Assembly: GCA_016180765.1 (NCBI GenBank)
Contig: JACPAP010000221.1
Coordinates: 1-16,734 of the forward strand
Direction: 5' to 3'
DNA: 16,734 bases
Origin: Gemmatimonadota bacterium
GTDB lineage: Bacteria > Gemmatimonadota > Gemmatimonadetes > Gemmatimonadales > GWC2-71-9
This document shows, in pieces, positions 7,737 to 14,167 of the stretch (position 1 is the first letter of the stretch; every line of letters begins with the position of its first letter). Position numbers and translations under genes: made by a program. The notes beneath the pieces are model-generated. The model saw only the letters and a program-made list of their open reading frames with translations, was not told the origin of the DNA and ran no database searches.

Positions 7737-9010
7737 TAGAAAAGCTCGTGTTTGTGCGGGCCGATGGCCCACACGGCTTGAAGGACGAAACGGTTGGAGC
7801 GCTCGACGAGGCCCACCGCCACCGGGACACTGGCTCGTTGCCACTCGGCCCGGAGGTAGACCCACTCGCTTTGCCACCACGTCAGATTGGGCACGATGGC
7901 CCACTCGTGCTCGCCGTCCACCCCCGACGATTCGACGTAGTCATACCGGGCGCCCGCGAACAATCGACGGGTGAGCTGATACTCGGCGCTGGCGTACGCG
8001 CCGGTGCGCGTGGTGGGCGTCCCGGCAACCTCGTGGGTCACCCGGTAGCCCTCGCCCCGCACGGTGAAGTTGCGGTACAGAGCGCGGTCCGGCGGCCGCC
8101 AGGTGATGCGCGCGTCCAGCCCGAAGACCCGCGTCTTGAGGGCGCTGTCCGGGTTCTCGCCGTAGATCGCCGTGCCACCGACCTGGACGAAGGTCGAGCG
8201 ACTCAGCTGCCAGAAGTTGTTGAGGTGCCCGAGGAGCGCGACGCGGTTCCCGCCCTGGAACAGCGCCTCGTTGTTGGCGAGCGTGGCCTGTCCCCAGAGC
8301 TCGTGCGCGCCCCACGCGCCCCCGCCGAAGGGCGCAATCCAGTAGAGCCCGACGCCGTCGCCCACCAAACCTTCCTCGCCGAAGAACCGGCCGAGCACCA
8401 GAGGGAACTCGCTTTGGGGCAGGGCGTGCGCGTGCCATCGGTTGAGCTCGCCCAGCTGCTGGCGGAACCGCCCGATGTCCAGTCGCAGGTTCCCCGGCAA
8501 TCCCGTCCAATACGCGTACGCCTCCTCGATCTCGATCCCCTCCTCGCCCACGGCGGCAAAAATCTTGGTGTTGGAATAGGGGTCGAGCGCGGACTGGAAC
8601 GAGAACTCGAACTCCCGCACATCCACGTTGTCGCCGGCGAGCTGCCCGCTCGTGGCGTTCAACCGGACGTCACCGGTGACGCTGATTTCGGGGTTGAGCT
8701 GGTTGAGGTTGCGGGAGCGGTCCACGAATTGCGCTTGCTCCCTTTCCGATCGCCGGGTGCTGGTGTCGGCGACCGCCCCCCCGCCCGCCGCTGCGGCCGC
8801 AGCCCGCAGGGCCGCCAGCTCGTCCCCTGCGGCGGTCGTGTCCCGCTGCTCGCCGGCCAGCCGCCGCACCAGCCGTTCGAGCGAGTCGATCCGCGCCGTC
8901 AGGCGCTGGATCTCGCGGCGCAGCGAGTCGGCCTGCGAGGGCTCCTGAGCACGCAGGGTGCCCCCGAGGACGAGGACAGCCACGAGCGAAAGGACGGTTT
9001 TCCTGCCCAT
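7736..9010 (-). CDS. Outer-membrane porin-like beta-barrel with N-terminal coiled coil
   Basis: The 424-residue exported protein has a signal peptide at 1-21 (hydrophobic VLSLVAVLVLGG, cleavage after LRAQ or nearby). A predicted coiled coil follows at about 24-56 (DSLRREIQRLTARIDSLERL, with heptad-spaced Leu/Ile). After a low-complexity Ala/Gly linker come alternating polar/hydrophobic strands rich in Tyr, Trp and Arg. The chain ends in Phe, as outer-membrane barrels do (HELF). The coiled coil could trimerise or bind peptidoglycan, as the N-termini of some porins do. I do not recognise a named family. Tight coupling to the metal-binding protein gene suggests it lets the metal ion or its chelate cross the outer membrane. 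The ATG is preceded at 10 nt by AAGG, inside a palindrome (9017-9031). Confidence 0.75.
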   Translation of the reverse strand: MGRKTVLSLVAVLVLGGTLRAQEPSQADSLRREIQRLTARIDSLERLVRRLAGEQRDTTAAGDELAALRAAAAAAGGGAVADTSTRRSEREQAQFVDRSRNLNQLNPEISVTGDVRLNATSGQLAGDNVDVREFEFSFQSALDPYSNTKIFAAVGEEGIEIEEAYAYWTGLPGNLRLDIGRFRQQLGELNRWHAHALPQSEFPLVLGRFFGEEGLVGDGVGLYWIAPFGGGAWGAHELWGQATLANNEALFQGGNRVALLGHLNNFWQLSRSTFVQVGGTAIYGENPDSALKTRVFGLDARITWRPPDRALYRNFTVRGEGYRVTHEVAGTPTTRTGAYASAEYQLTRRLFAGARYDYVESSGVDGEHEWAIVPNLTWWQSEWVYLRAEWQRASVPVAVGLVERSNRFVLQAVWAIGPHKHELF

Positions 9011-9016
9011 GTTGAG

Positions 9017-9031
9017 CCAACCTTAGCTTGG
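9017..9031. promoter_or_regulatory. Imperfect palindrome before the porin gene, possible metalloregulator operator
   Basis: CCAACCTTAGCTTGG is symmetric at all but one base pair (CCAA-n-CT-t-AG-n-TTGG) and starts 6 nt before the porin ATG, covering its AAGG ribosome-binding sequence. Binding of a Zur- or DtxR/MntR-like regulator here could block translation or transcription of the metal operon. It does not match the E. coli Zur box, so the regulator is unassigned. Confidence 0.3.
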
Positions 9032-9086
9032 AGGAAAGTCCGACCGGCGGGGCCCGTGTGAGGGCGCGCCGGAGCACGCCGGAAGC

Positions 9087-9434
9087 TCAGCGCGCCGGTG
9101 GCGCTCGGACGAGGTGCTGGCTCGGTCCTTCTCGACTAAGGGTCAGCGTCTCGCGGGGTCCGCCGGTCGGGCAGACCCGGTCCGAACTGGCGTGCGCGAG
9201 CACTCGCGGGAGGGGAGTGGGGAACTGGAACGTGCTGCAGACGAGGCAGCTCGCCTCGGCATGAAGGCGCGGGCACTGCTGCGTGTGCTGGGCTTCGACC
9301 TCCGACGTGGAGCGGAGGACCTCGGTGCGCGCGTGCACCACCGGCACCACCACGGCCGAGGCGGCGTAGAGCACCGCGGCGATGACCGCCGACCCGAGGC
9401 GGGGTCGCGCTGAGGACCGGCTCAGTCCAGACAT
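9087..9434 (-). CDS. Small membrane-anchored Cys/His-rich protein, function unknown
   Basis: This is a 115-residue protein with a basic N-terminus, one hydrophobic segment (about 14-34; uncleaved anchor or signal peptide) and a cluster His50, Cys54, His58, Cys63, Cys66 spaced H-x3-C-x3-H-x4-C-x2-C, with His81 and Cys88 further on. That layout resembles small exported DUF2946-like proteins found beside metal transporters, but I cannot claim membership. The likely role is metal binding at the membrane surface. It starts 10 nt after the nfo stop and ends 76 nt before the porin gene on the same strand, so it probably belongs with the metal operon. The ribosome-binding sequence is poor, so the start is uncertain. 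Overlap with nothing else and a sensible signal/metal motif favour a real gene over chance. Confidence 0.55.
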   Translation of the reverse strand: MSGLSRSSARPRLGSAVIAAVLYAASAVVVPVVHARTEVLRSTSEVEAQHTQQCPRLHAEASCLVCSTFQFPTPLPRVLAHASSDRVCPTGGPRETLTLSREGPSQHLVRAPPAR

Positions 9435-9444
9435 GGGTTGAGCG

Positions 9445-10380
9445 TTATAGCCCCACTCCGACGGATGGGTTCCCGAGCTCGGCGGGCGCCGCCCGCCGCG
9501 AAGGTGGACGGAATTCTAACCGGGCGCCCGCCCGGGCATAACCCCTGAGCCGGCGCAGCATCCGACGATCGTGGCGCTCGGCGTCCCCATCCTTGGGCGT
9601 CTCGATGATCTTGATCACGCCGGTGAACCGCGCATCCCGCATCAGCCGGCGGAAGGGCTCCGGTCCCATCTTCCCCTCGCCGATCCAGGCGTGGCGGTCC
9701 CGGCGCGAGCCGAGGGGGGCCTGCGAGTCGTTCACGTGGACGCACCGCAGCTGGGCCAGGCCGATCACCCGGTTCCACGTGGTCCACACGTCGTCCCAGG
9801 CCGCGACCAGATCGTACCCAGCGGCGAACAGGTGGCACGTGTCGGCGCAGAAGGCCACCCGTGGGCGCAGATCGCCGCGGACGGTTTCGCGCAGCTCAGC
9901 CAGTTCTTCGAAGCGGGATCCCAGCGCGGTCCCCGCGCCGGCGGTCGCCTCGACCAGGATCGTCGGTCCGGGGACCGTGGCGAGACACTGTTCGTACGCG
10001 GCCGCGTTGCGCATGAGACCCTGCCGGCGGTCGTCCAGGAAGTGGCCGGGATGGGTGACGAGATAGGGAATGCCGAGCCTGCGACAGCGCTCGAGCTCGG
10101 CCTGGAACGCACGGATGGATCGGGCGCGCAAGCCCGGGTCGGGGGAGGCCAGGTTGATCAGGTAGGCATCATGGGCGACGACCGCGCGGATCCGGTGCCG
10201 GAGGAGCGCCTCCCGGAACCTCGCGGCCTGCCGTGCCCCGATGCGCCGCTCGCGCCACTGGTTGGGCGTCTTGGTGAACACTTGAATGGCCGTGGCGTTG
10301 ATCGCCGCCCCGCGCTGCGGCGCGCGCTCGATGCCGCCAGCCACGGAAACATGCGCGCCCAGCAGCGGTGCGCCGGTCAC
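9445..10380 (-). CDS. nfo: Endonuclease IV (AP endonuclease, deoxyribonuclease IV)
   Basis: This enzyme cuts DNA 5' of abasic sites in base-excision repair, using three zinc ions. The 311-residue chain has all nine Zn ligands: His70 (VAHDAYLINLAS), His110 (THPGHF), Glu144 (VEATAG), Asp180 and His183 (ADTCHLFAAGYD), His215 (HVNDSQ), Asp228 and His230 (RDRHAWIG) and Glu260 (IIETP). With GTG 10380 as start these fall within one residue of the E. coli Nfo positions, and the protein opens with TGAPLLGAHVSVAGG, the normal family start. The longer reading from GTG 10425 adds 15 residues coded by the inserted element and is rejected. The family ENTAGQG block reads EATAGAG here. A ~25-residue C-terminal tail is extra. 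It follows pcm across the 103-bp element. Confidence 0.93.
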   Translation of the reverse strand: MTGAPLLGAHVSVAGGIERAPQRGAAINATAIQVFTKTPNQWRERRIGARQAARFREALLRHRIRAVVAHDAYLINLASPDPGLRARSIRAFQAELERCRRLGIPYLVTHPGHFLDDRRQGLMRNAAAYEQCLATVPGPTILVEATAGAGTALGSRFEELAELRETVRGDLRPRVAFCADTCHLFAAGYDLVAAWDDVWTTWNRVIGLAQLRCVHVNDSQAPLGSRRDRHAWIGEGKMGPEPFRRLMRDARFTGVIKIIETPKDGDAERHDRRMLRRLRGYARAGARLEFRPPSRRAAPAELGNPSVGVGL

Positions 10381-10386
10381 GGCTCG

Positions 10387-10489
10387 TGCCGTTCCAACTT
10401 GATCCGCCCGATGGCCGTAGGGCACCGGCGGAGGGGCAGAGGCTCCCGGGCCCGATCGAATGCGTCAGCCGCCTCAAGTTGGAACGTCA
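10387..10489. mobile_element. 103-bp MITE-like element with 16-bp terminal inverted repeats, between pcm and nfo
   Basis: The left end TGCCGTTCCAACTTGA (10387-10402) and the inverted right end TGACGTTCCAACTTGA (10489-10474) match at 15 of 16 bases. The element is flanked by direct repeats CTCG (10383-10386 and 10490-10493; a 5-bp CTCGT duplication is equally possible). The 71-nt interior has no coding capacity. The right end supplies the TGA stop of pcm. Deleting the element plus one CTCG gives pcm ending GAG CCG TGA with the nfo GTG overlapping as GTGA, the same junction type as three others in this window. That reconstructed empty site is the best evidence for insertion. A hairpin with regulatory function is the alternative. 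Mobility itself is not shown, and no transposase is in view. Confidence 0.7.
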
Positions 10490-11146
10490 CTCGTCGAACG
10501 CCGCCGGGGAGAGCAGCGGCACGAAGCGGCAGGGTCCGGCGCTGTGCGCGTCGAAGCCGGTGGGCGTGCGCCGGTACACCATGAGTTCCTGCAGGCCAAT
10601 ATCCCCGACCGGAATCACCAGGCGGCCCCACAGATCGAGCTGGTTGAGCAGGCGAGGCGGGGCGGCGGGCGCGGCCGCCGACACCACGATGGCGTGATAC
10701 GGCGCGACCGGCGCGTAGCCCTGGGCGCCGTCGCCCACCACGAAGACGACGTTGGTAATGCCCAGCTGGGCGAGGTGGTGGGCCGCATCCTGGGACAGCT
10801 CGGGCACCCGCTCCACGGTCCATACGAAATCCGCCAGCTTCGCCAGGACAGCGGTGTGGTAGCCGGTCCCGGTGCCGATTTCCAGGACCCGGGAGCGGCG
10901 GGAGAGGCCCGCCTCCGCGGTCATCAAGGCGACGATGTAGGGTTGGGAAATCGTTTGGCCGTGGGTGGTGGGAAGGGGAGCGTCGTCGTAGGCGCGCCGA
11001 GCCTGTGCCGGAGCCACGAACCGCTCGCGGGGGACCCACGCCATGGCGGCGAGGACGCGGGGATCGCGGATGCCCCGCGCCAGAAGATGGCGCCGGATCA
11101 TCCGGCGGCGGTCGGCTCGTCGCTCTTGCCGCCAGGCGTAGATCAC
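10487..11146 (-). CDS. pcm: Protein-L-isoaspartate O-methyltransferase
   Basis: This is an S-adenosylmethionine-dependent repair enzyme that methylates isoaspartyl residues in aged proteins. Of 219 residues, the visible parts are the N-terminal helix pair with LLARGIRDPRVLAAM, the family GQTISQPYIVALM block (about 63-75), SAM motif I VLEIGTGTGYHT (87-98), and the VVSAAAPAAPPRLLNQL and GRLVIPVGD blocks typical of Pcm. It ends with CRFVPLLSPAAFDE. The open frame continues 28 codons upstream into the regulator gene. I choose GTG 11146, 19 nt after the regulator stop, although the ribosome-binding sequence is weak (GAGGGG about 13 nt away). ATG 11101 is a possible internal alternative. The stop codon is supplied by the inserted element; without it the chain would have one more residue (Pro). 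Confidence 0.9.
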   Translation of the reverse strand: MIYAWRQERRADRRRMIRRHLLARGIRDPRVLAAMAWVPRERFVAPAQARRAYDDAPLPTTHGQTISQPYIVALMTAEAGLSRRSRVLEIGTGTGYHTAVLAKLADFVWTVERVPELSQDAAHHLAQLGITNVVFVVGDGAQGYAPVAPYHAIVVSAAAPAAPPRLLNQLDLWGRLVIPVGDIGLQELMVYRRTPTGFDAHSAGPCRFVPLLSPAAFDE

Positions 11147-11165
11147 GCGACCGGTTGGGGCCCCC

Positions 11166-11810
11166 TCAGCGGCGTGGCTCGTCGTCACGGGTGAGAAGCC
11201 TCCCCAACAACCCGCGCCGCGGCGCCACACCGCCCCGCTCGCGAGCTAGCTCTTGGCGCAGCTGGTCGAGTTCACCCTGGGCGGCAGGGGCGGCAGAAGC
11301 GGCAGAGGACATGCTTGAGCGAGCTACCGCCTCTGCCGCCGCCGGCGCGGCGAGCGCACGATCCGGGGGCGTCACCACCTCGGCGAACCGGCTCAAGATC
11401 ACGTGCTGGCGCTCAATCGCCTCGCCCAGGCGAACCAGTTCCCGCGCCATTTGCCACATGACCTCGCGGCGCTCCCGCTCGCCATCGAGGACCGTGGCCA
11501 GCAACTCGTCCCGATGGGCGTTGCCGCCGAAGCCCTGCGGCGCGATGGCAGTGGCGGGTTTGCCGCCACTCGAGGCGCCCAGGGACTCGCTCAGCGCCTG
11601 CTCGATCTCCGCCCTGGGGCGGTTCTGGGCGTACCCCTCGGCCACCAGCCGCAGCAGGGGAATGGCCTCGGCGGGGTACCGGCGCCGCCGGCCGGTGCCC
11701 ACCGACGGGAGATAGGCGGAGAAGGCATCGCGATAATACCGAACCGTGGACTCCGGGAGGCCGAGCTCGCGAGCGACGTCGCGGATCGTGTGGAGAGGGC
11801 TGTCGGCCAT
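11166..11810 (-). CDS. MerR-like helix-turn-helix regulator
   Basis: This is a 214-residue DNA-binding protein. The N-terminal winged HTH of MerR type is at about 8-70: TIRDVARELGLPESTVRYYR, then a GTGRRRRYPAEAI wing and a following helix. The middle has charged helices that could dimerise. There is an Ala/Ser-rich linker (about 150-180) and a basic Arg-rich tail. No Cys cluster or aromatic drug pocket is visible, so it does not look like a metal- or drug-sensing MerR. It is closer to the HTH-only MerR-like proteins with coiled-coil tails. The ATG 11810 start replaces the upstream TTG because the HTH begins directly after it. There is no Shine-Dalgarno. A TATGTT 9 nt before the ATG could be a -10 box of a leaderless transcript. 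It sits at the head of the pcm-nfo run. Confidence 0.8.
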   Translation of the reverse strand: MADSPLHTIRDVARELGLPESTVRYYRDAFSAYLPSVGTGRRRRYPAEAIPLLRLVAEGYAQNRPRAEIEQALSESLGASSGGKPATAIAPQGFGGNAHRDELLATVLDGERERREVMWQMARELVRLGEAIERQHVILSRFAEVVTPPDRALAAPAAAEAVARSSMSSAASAAPAAQGELDQLRQELARERGGVAPRRGLLGRLLTRDDEPRR

Positions 11811-11829
11811 GCGCAGAAAAACATACGGT

Positions 11830-11870
11830 ATCGCAACCCTCGACACCAGAGAGGAATCGCAGGATCGCAA
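11830..11870. promoter_or_regulatory. Three ATCGCA boxes upstream of the MerR-like gene
   Basis: ATCGCA occurs at 11830-11835, 11856-11861 and 11864-11869 in the 84-nt gap between the permease stop and the regulator start. Two copies are 8 nt apart and the third is 26 nt from the middle one. Such direct repeats next to a regulator gene could be its own operator. Chance is not excluded. Confidence 0.3.
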
Positions 11871-11894
11871 CTCCGGGTTCGCCGCGGGATCACC

Positions 11895-13040
11895 CTATGC
11901 CACCGTCTTTCGGAACCGCGTCGTGGCGAATCCGAGGACCGTCACCCCCATGACCAGCAGGATCAGGATCTGCGGGTAGAGCACCGACCAGCCGGCGCCC
12001 CGTAAGAAGACCCCGCGCACGACGACCAGGTAGTGACGGATCGGGTCCAGGAGGGTGATGTATTGGATGGCCACCGGCATGTTCTCCACCGGGAACATGA
12101 AGCCCGACAGGATGATCGCCGGGAAGAAGAAGAAGAACATGGACATGAAGGCTTCCTGCTGGGTATTCGACACCGTGGAGATCAGCAGGCCCACGCCGAG
12201 TCCCGAGAGGATGTAAAACACGCTGGAGACGATCAGCACCAGCGCACTCCCGCGGAAGGGAATCCCGAACCACAGTAAGGCCACGCCGGTGACGAGAATC
12301 AAATCCAGGAAGGCGACGACCACCGCCGGGAGCGTCTTGCCGACGATGAGCTCAAGCGGCTTGAGCGGGCTCACCATGAGCTGCTCGAGGGTACCGATCT
12401 CGCGCTCCCGCACCACCGCGAGGGACGTGAGCATCAAGCTCATCAGCATCACGATGGTGCCCATAACGGCGGGGACATTGTAGACGCGGCTCTCTAGGTT
12501 GGCGTTGTACCAGGCGCGCGCCCGGAAGTCCACGCCCGCCGGCGGGACCGCAGCCCCGGCCCGGGCGGCCACCTCGGCGCCGCGCTCCAGCCCAAAGCGG
12601 GAAATGATCCGGGTGGCATAGCCCAGCGCCACGTTGGCCGTGTTGGCGGTGCTGCCGTCCACCAGCAGCTGCACCGAGGCCTGGCGTCCCGCCCCGAGGT
12701 CGGCGGCGAAACCTCGTGGAATCTCGATGCCCATCAACACGTCGCCGCGGTCGAGCGCGGCGATCAGGTCTGCCGGGCGCTCGCTTGCGCCCGTCACCCG
12801 GAAGTACCCTGAGGCGGTGAGGGCGGCGATGAGCCGGCGCGAGTCGGACGAGCGATCGTGGTCCACCACGAAGGTCTTGGCGTTGCGCACGTCCGTGGTG
12901 GCGGCATAGCCGAAGATGAGGAGTTGCACGATCGGCGCGATGAAGAGCAGGCGCTTGGCCCGCGGGTCTCTCAGCATCTGGCGGAATTCCTTGCGCAGGA
13001 GCTGCCCCAGGCGGCCGGGGTCGAGCGCGGGCAGGCTCAC
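11895..13040 (-). CDS. ABC-2 type permease, YbhR-like subunit
   Basis: This 381-residue inner-membrane half-transporter has one N-terminal membrane helix (about 31-46, after LLRKEFRQMLRDPR), a large external domain (about 47-188, with VDGSTANTAN at 127-136) and about five C-terminal helices. The coupling motif REREIGTLEQLMVSPL (211-226) and the SGFMFPVENMP segment (312-322) match E. coli YbhR closely in order and spacing. It should pair with the neighbouring YbhS-like subunit as a heterodimer. The frame stays open for 206 codons into the upstream gene, but the real start is GTG 13040, which overlaps the preceding stop as GTGA. It is the last gene of the export operon, and the substrate is unknown. 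In E. coli the related YbhFSR exports antibiotics. Confidence 0.9.
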   Translation of the reverse strand: MSLPALDPGRLGQLLRKEFRQMLRDPRAKRLLFIAPIVQLLIFGYAATTDVRNAKTFVVDHDRSSDSRRLIAALTASGYFRVTGASERPADLIAALDRGDVLMGIEIPRGFAADLGAGRQASVQLLVDGSTANTANVALGYATRIISRFGLERGAEVAARAGAAVPPAGVDFRARAWYNANLESRVYNVPAVMGTIVMLMSLMLTSLAVVREREIGTLEQLMVSPLKPLELIVGKTLPAVVVAFLDLILVTGVALLWFGIPFRGSALVLIVSSVFYILSGLGVGLLISTVSNTQQEAFMSMFFFFFPAIILSGFMFPVENMPVAIQYITLLDPIRHYLVVVRGVFLRGAGWSVLYPQILILLVMGVTVLGFATTRFRKTVA

Positions 13041-14167
13041 GCGATCTCCTTGCGGAAGGAGCGGACCGCCAGCGTGAGTCCCACCACGGCGAACGCGATC
13101 ATGGCGAGTCCCTGGGTCCACAGCACGCCGACGCCGACGCCCTTCAGGAAGATCCCGCGGAGCACCACGATGAAGTAGCGGGCTGGAACCAGGTGCGAGA
13201 TGAGCCGCAGGACCAAGGGCATGCTGGCCAGGTCGAAGATGAGGCCCGAGAGCAGCAGCGAGGGGAGATAGGTCGCCAGGAGCGAGGTCTGCGTGGCGAG
13301 CAGCTGCGACTTGACCGCGGCGCTGATGAAGATACCGAGCCCCAACGCCCCGATGAGAAACAGCGTAGCCAACCCGATCAGCAGCACGGGACTCCCGCGA
13401 AACGGCACCTGGAACAGGAGCTGGCCCACCAGCACCGCGGCCACGACGTCGACCAGCCCGATACCGAGGTATGGCAGCAACTTGCCCAGAATCACTTCGA
13501 CCCGGTGCACCGGGGTGGCGGCCAATTGCTCCATGGTGCCGCGCTCCCATTCGCGGGCCACGGTCAGGGCGCTGAGCATGGCCGCGATGACCATCATGAT
13601 CACCGCCACCAGGCCGGGCACGATCATGTTGCTGCTCTCGAGGGTCTCGTTGTACCACACGCGACTCTGCGGCACCACGGGCGCGCGCTGCTGGGCGGCG
13701 CGCAGGGCCACCCGGGCGGAATAGGCCGTCACGATGGCGCCGGCGTAGTTGAGCGCGATGGCCGCCGTGTTGGCGTCGGCTCCGTCCACCAGGGCCTGGA
13801 CCGCCGCCGGCCGTCCGGCTGCGAGATCGCGCTGGAAACCGGGAGGAATCACCAGCGCCAGGCGCACGGCGCCGCGGTCGAGCAACGGTTGGAGGTCCTG
13901 GTACCGGGAAAGCCGCTCGGTCACGCGGAAGTAGCCGGCGGCCTGGAACGCCTCCACCAGCTCCCGGCTCCGAGGGGTTCGGTCCTGGTCGAGGACCGCG
14001 AGGTTGATATCCCGGATGTCGAAGGTGATGACGTACCCGAAGAAGACGATCATCAGCGCGGGGTAGGCGAACGCCATGACCAGGCTGCGCGGGTCCCGCC
14101 GGAGCTGCAGGGCTTCCTTGCGCCCGATGGCGAGCAGACGGCGCGGCGAGAGGGTGGGGAGCTTCAC
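13037..14167 (-). CDS. ABC-2 type permease, YbhS-like subunit
   Basis: The 376-residue inner-membrane protein has the same fold as its neighbour. It has an N-terminal helix (about 28-46, after GRKEALQLRRDPR), an external domain (about 47-182), then five helices with the coupling motif AREWERGTMEQLAATPV (204-220) and LLLSGLIFDLASMP (304-317). The AREWERGTME form is that of YbhS, while the downstream gene has the REREIGTLEQ form of YbhR, so the two subunits keep their separate identities. The start is GTG 14167, inside the stop of the ATPase gene (GTGA), and its own stop overlaps the next start the same way. It needs both ATPases and the HlyD protein for tripartite export. Confidence 0.92.
   Translation of the reverse strand: MKLPTLSPRRLLAIGRKEALQLRRDPRSLVMAFAYPALMIVFFGYVITFDIRDINLAVLDQDRTPRSRELVEAFQAAGYFRVTERLSRYQDLQPLLDRGAVRLALVIPPGFQRDLAAGRPAAVQALVDGADANTAAIALNYAGAIVTAYSARVALRAAQQRAPVVPQSRVWYNETLESSNMIVPGLVAVIMMVIAAMLSALTVAREWERGTMEQLAATPVHRVEVILGKLLPYLGIGLVDVVAAVLVGQLLFQVPFRGSPVLLIGLATLFLIGALGLGIFISAAVKSQLLATQTSLLATYLPSLLLSGLIFDLASMPLVLRLISHLVPARYFIVVLRGIFLKGVGVGVLWTQGLAMIAFAVVGLTLAVRSFRKEIA

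Noticed and set aside
7737..7904. 56-codon upstream extension of the metal-binding protein
   Set aside because: It lies inside the porin gene, is Arg/Pro-rich and would hide the signal peptide. The TAATG overlap marks the real start.
9444..9449. TATAAC on the minus strand as a -10 box for the small Cys/His gene
   Set aside because: It contains the nfo stop codon and no acceptable -35 is found at 16-18 nt.
10381..10425. 15-codon upstream extension of nfo from GTG 10425
   Set aside because: It is coded within the inserted element. Starting at 10380 restores the normal N-terminus and zinc-ligand numbering.
11299..11339. 10-bp perfect inverted repeat (GCGGCAGAGG) in the MerR-like gene
   Set aside because: It falls in the Ala-rich linker, where repeated GCN/CTG-type codons easily create complementary stretches. 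There is no sign of function.
13041..13658. 206-codon upstream extension of the YbhR-like permease
   Set aside because: It overlaps the YbhS-like gene completely. The GTG at 13040 gives a normal-length permease and a GTGA junction like its neighbours.
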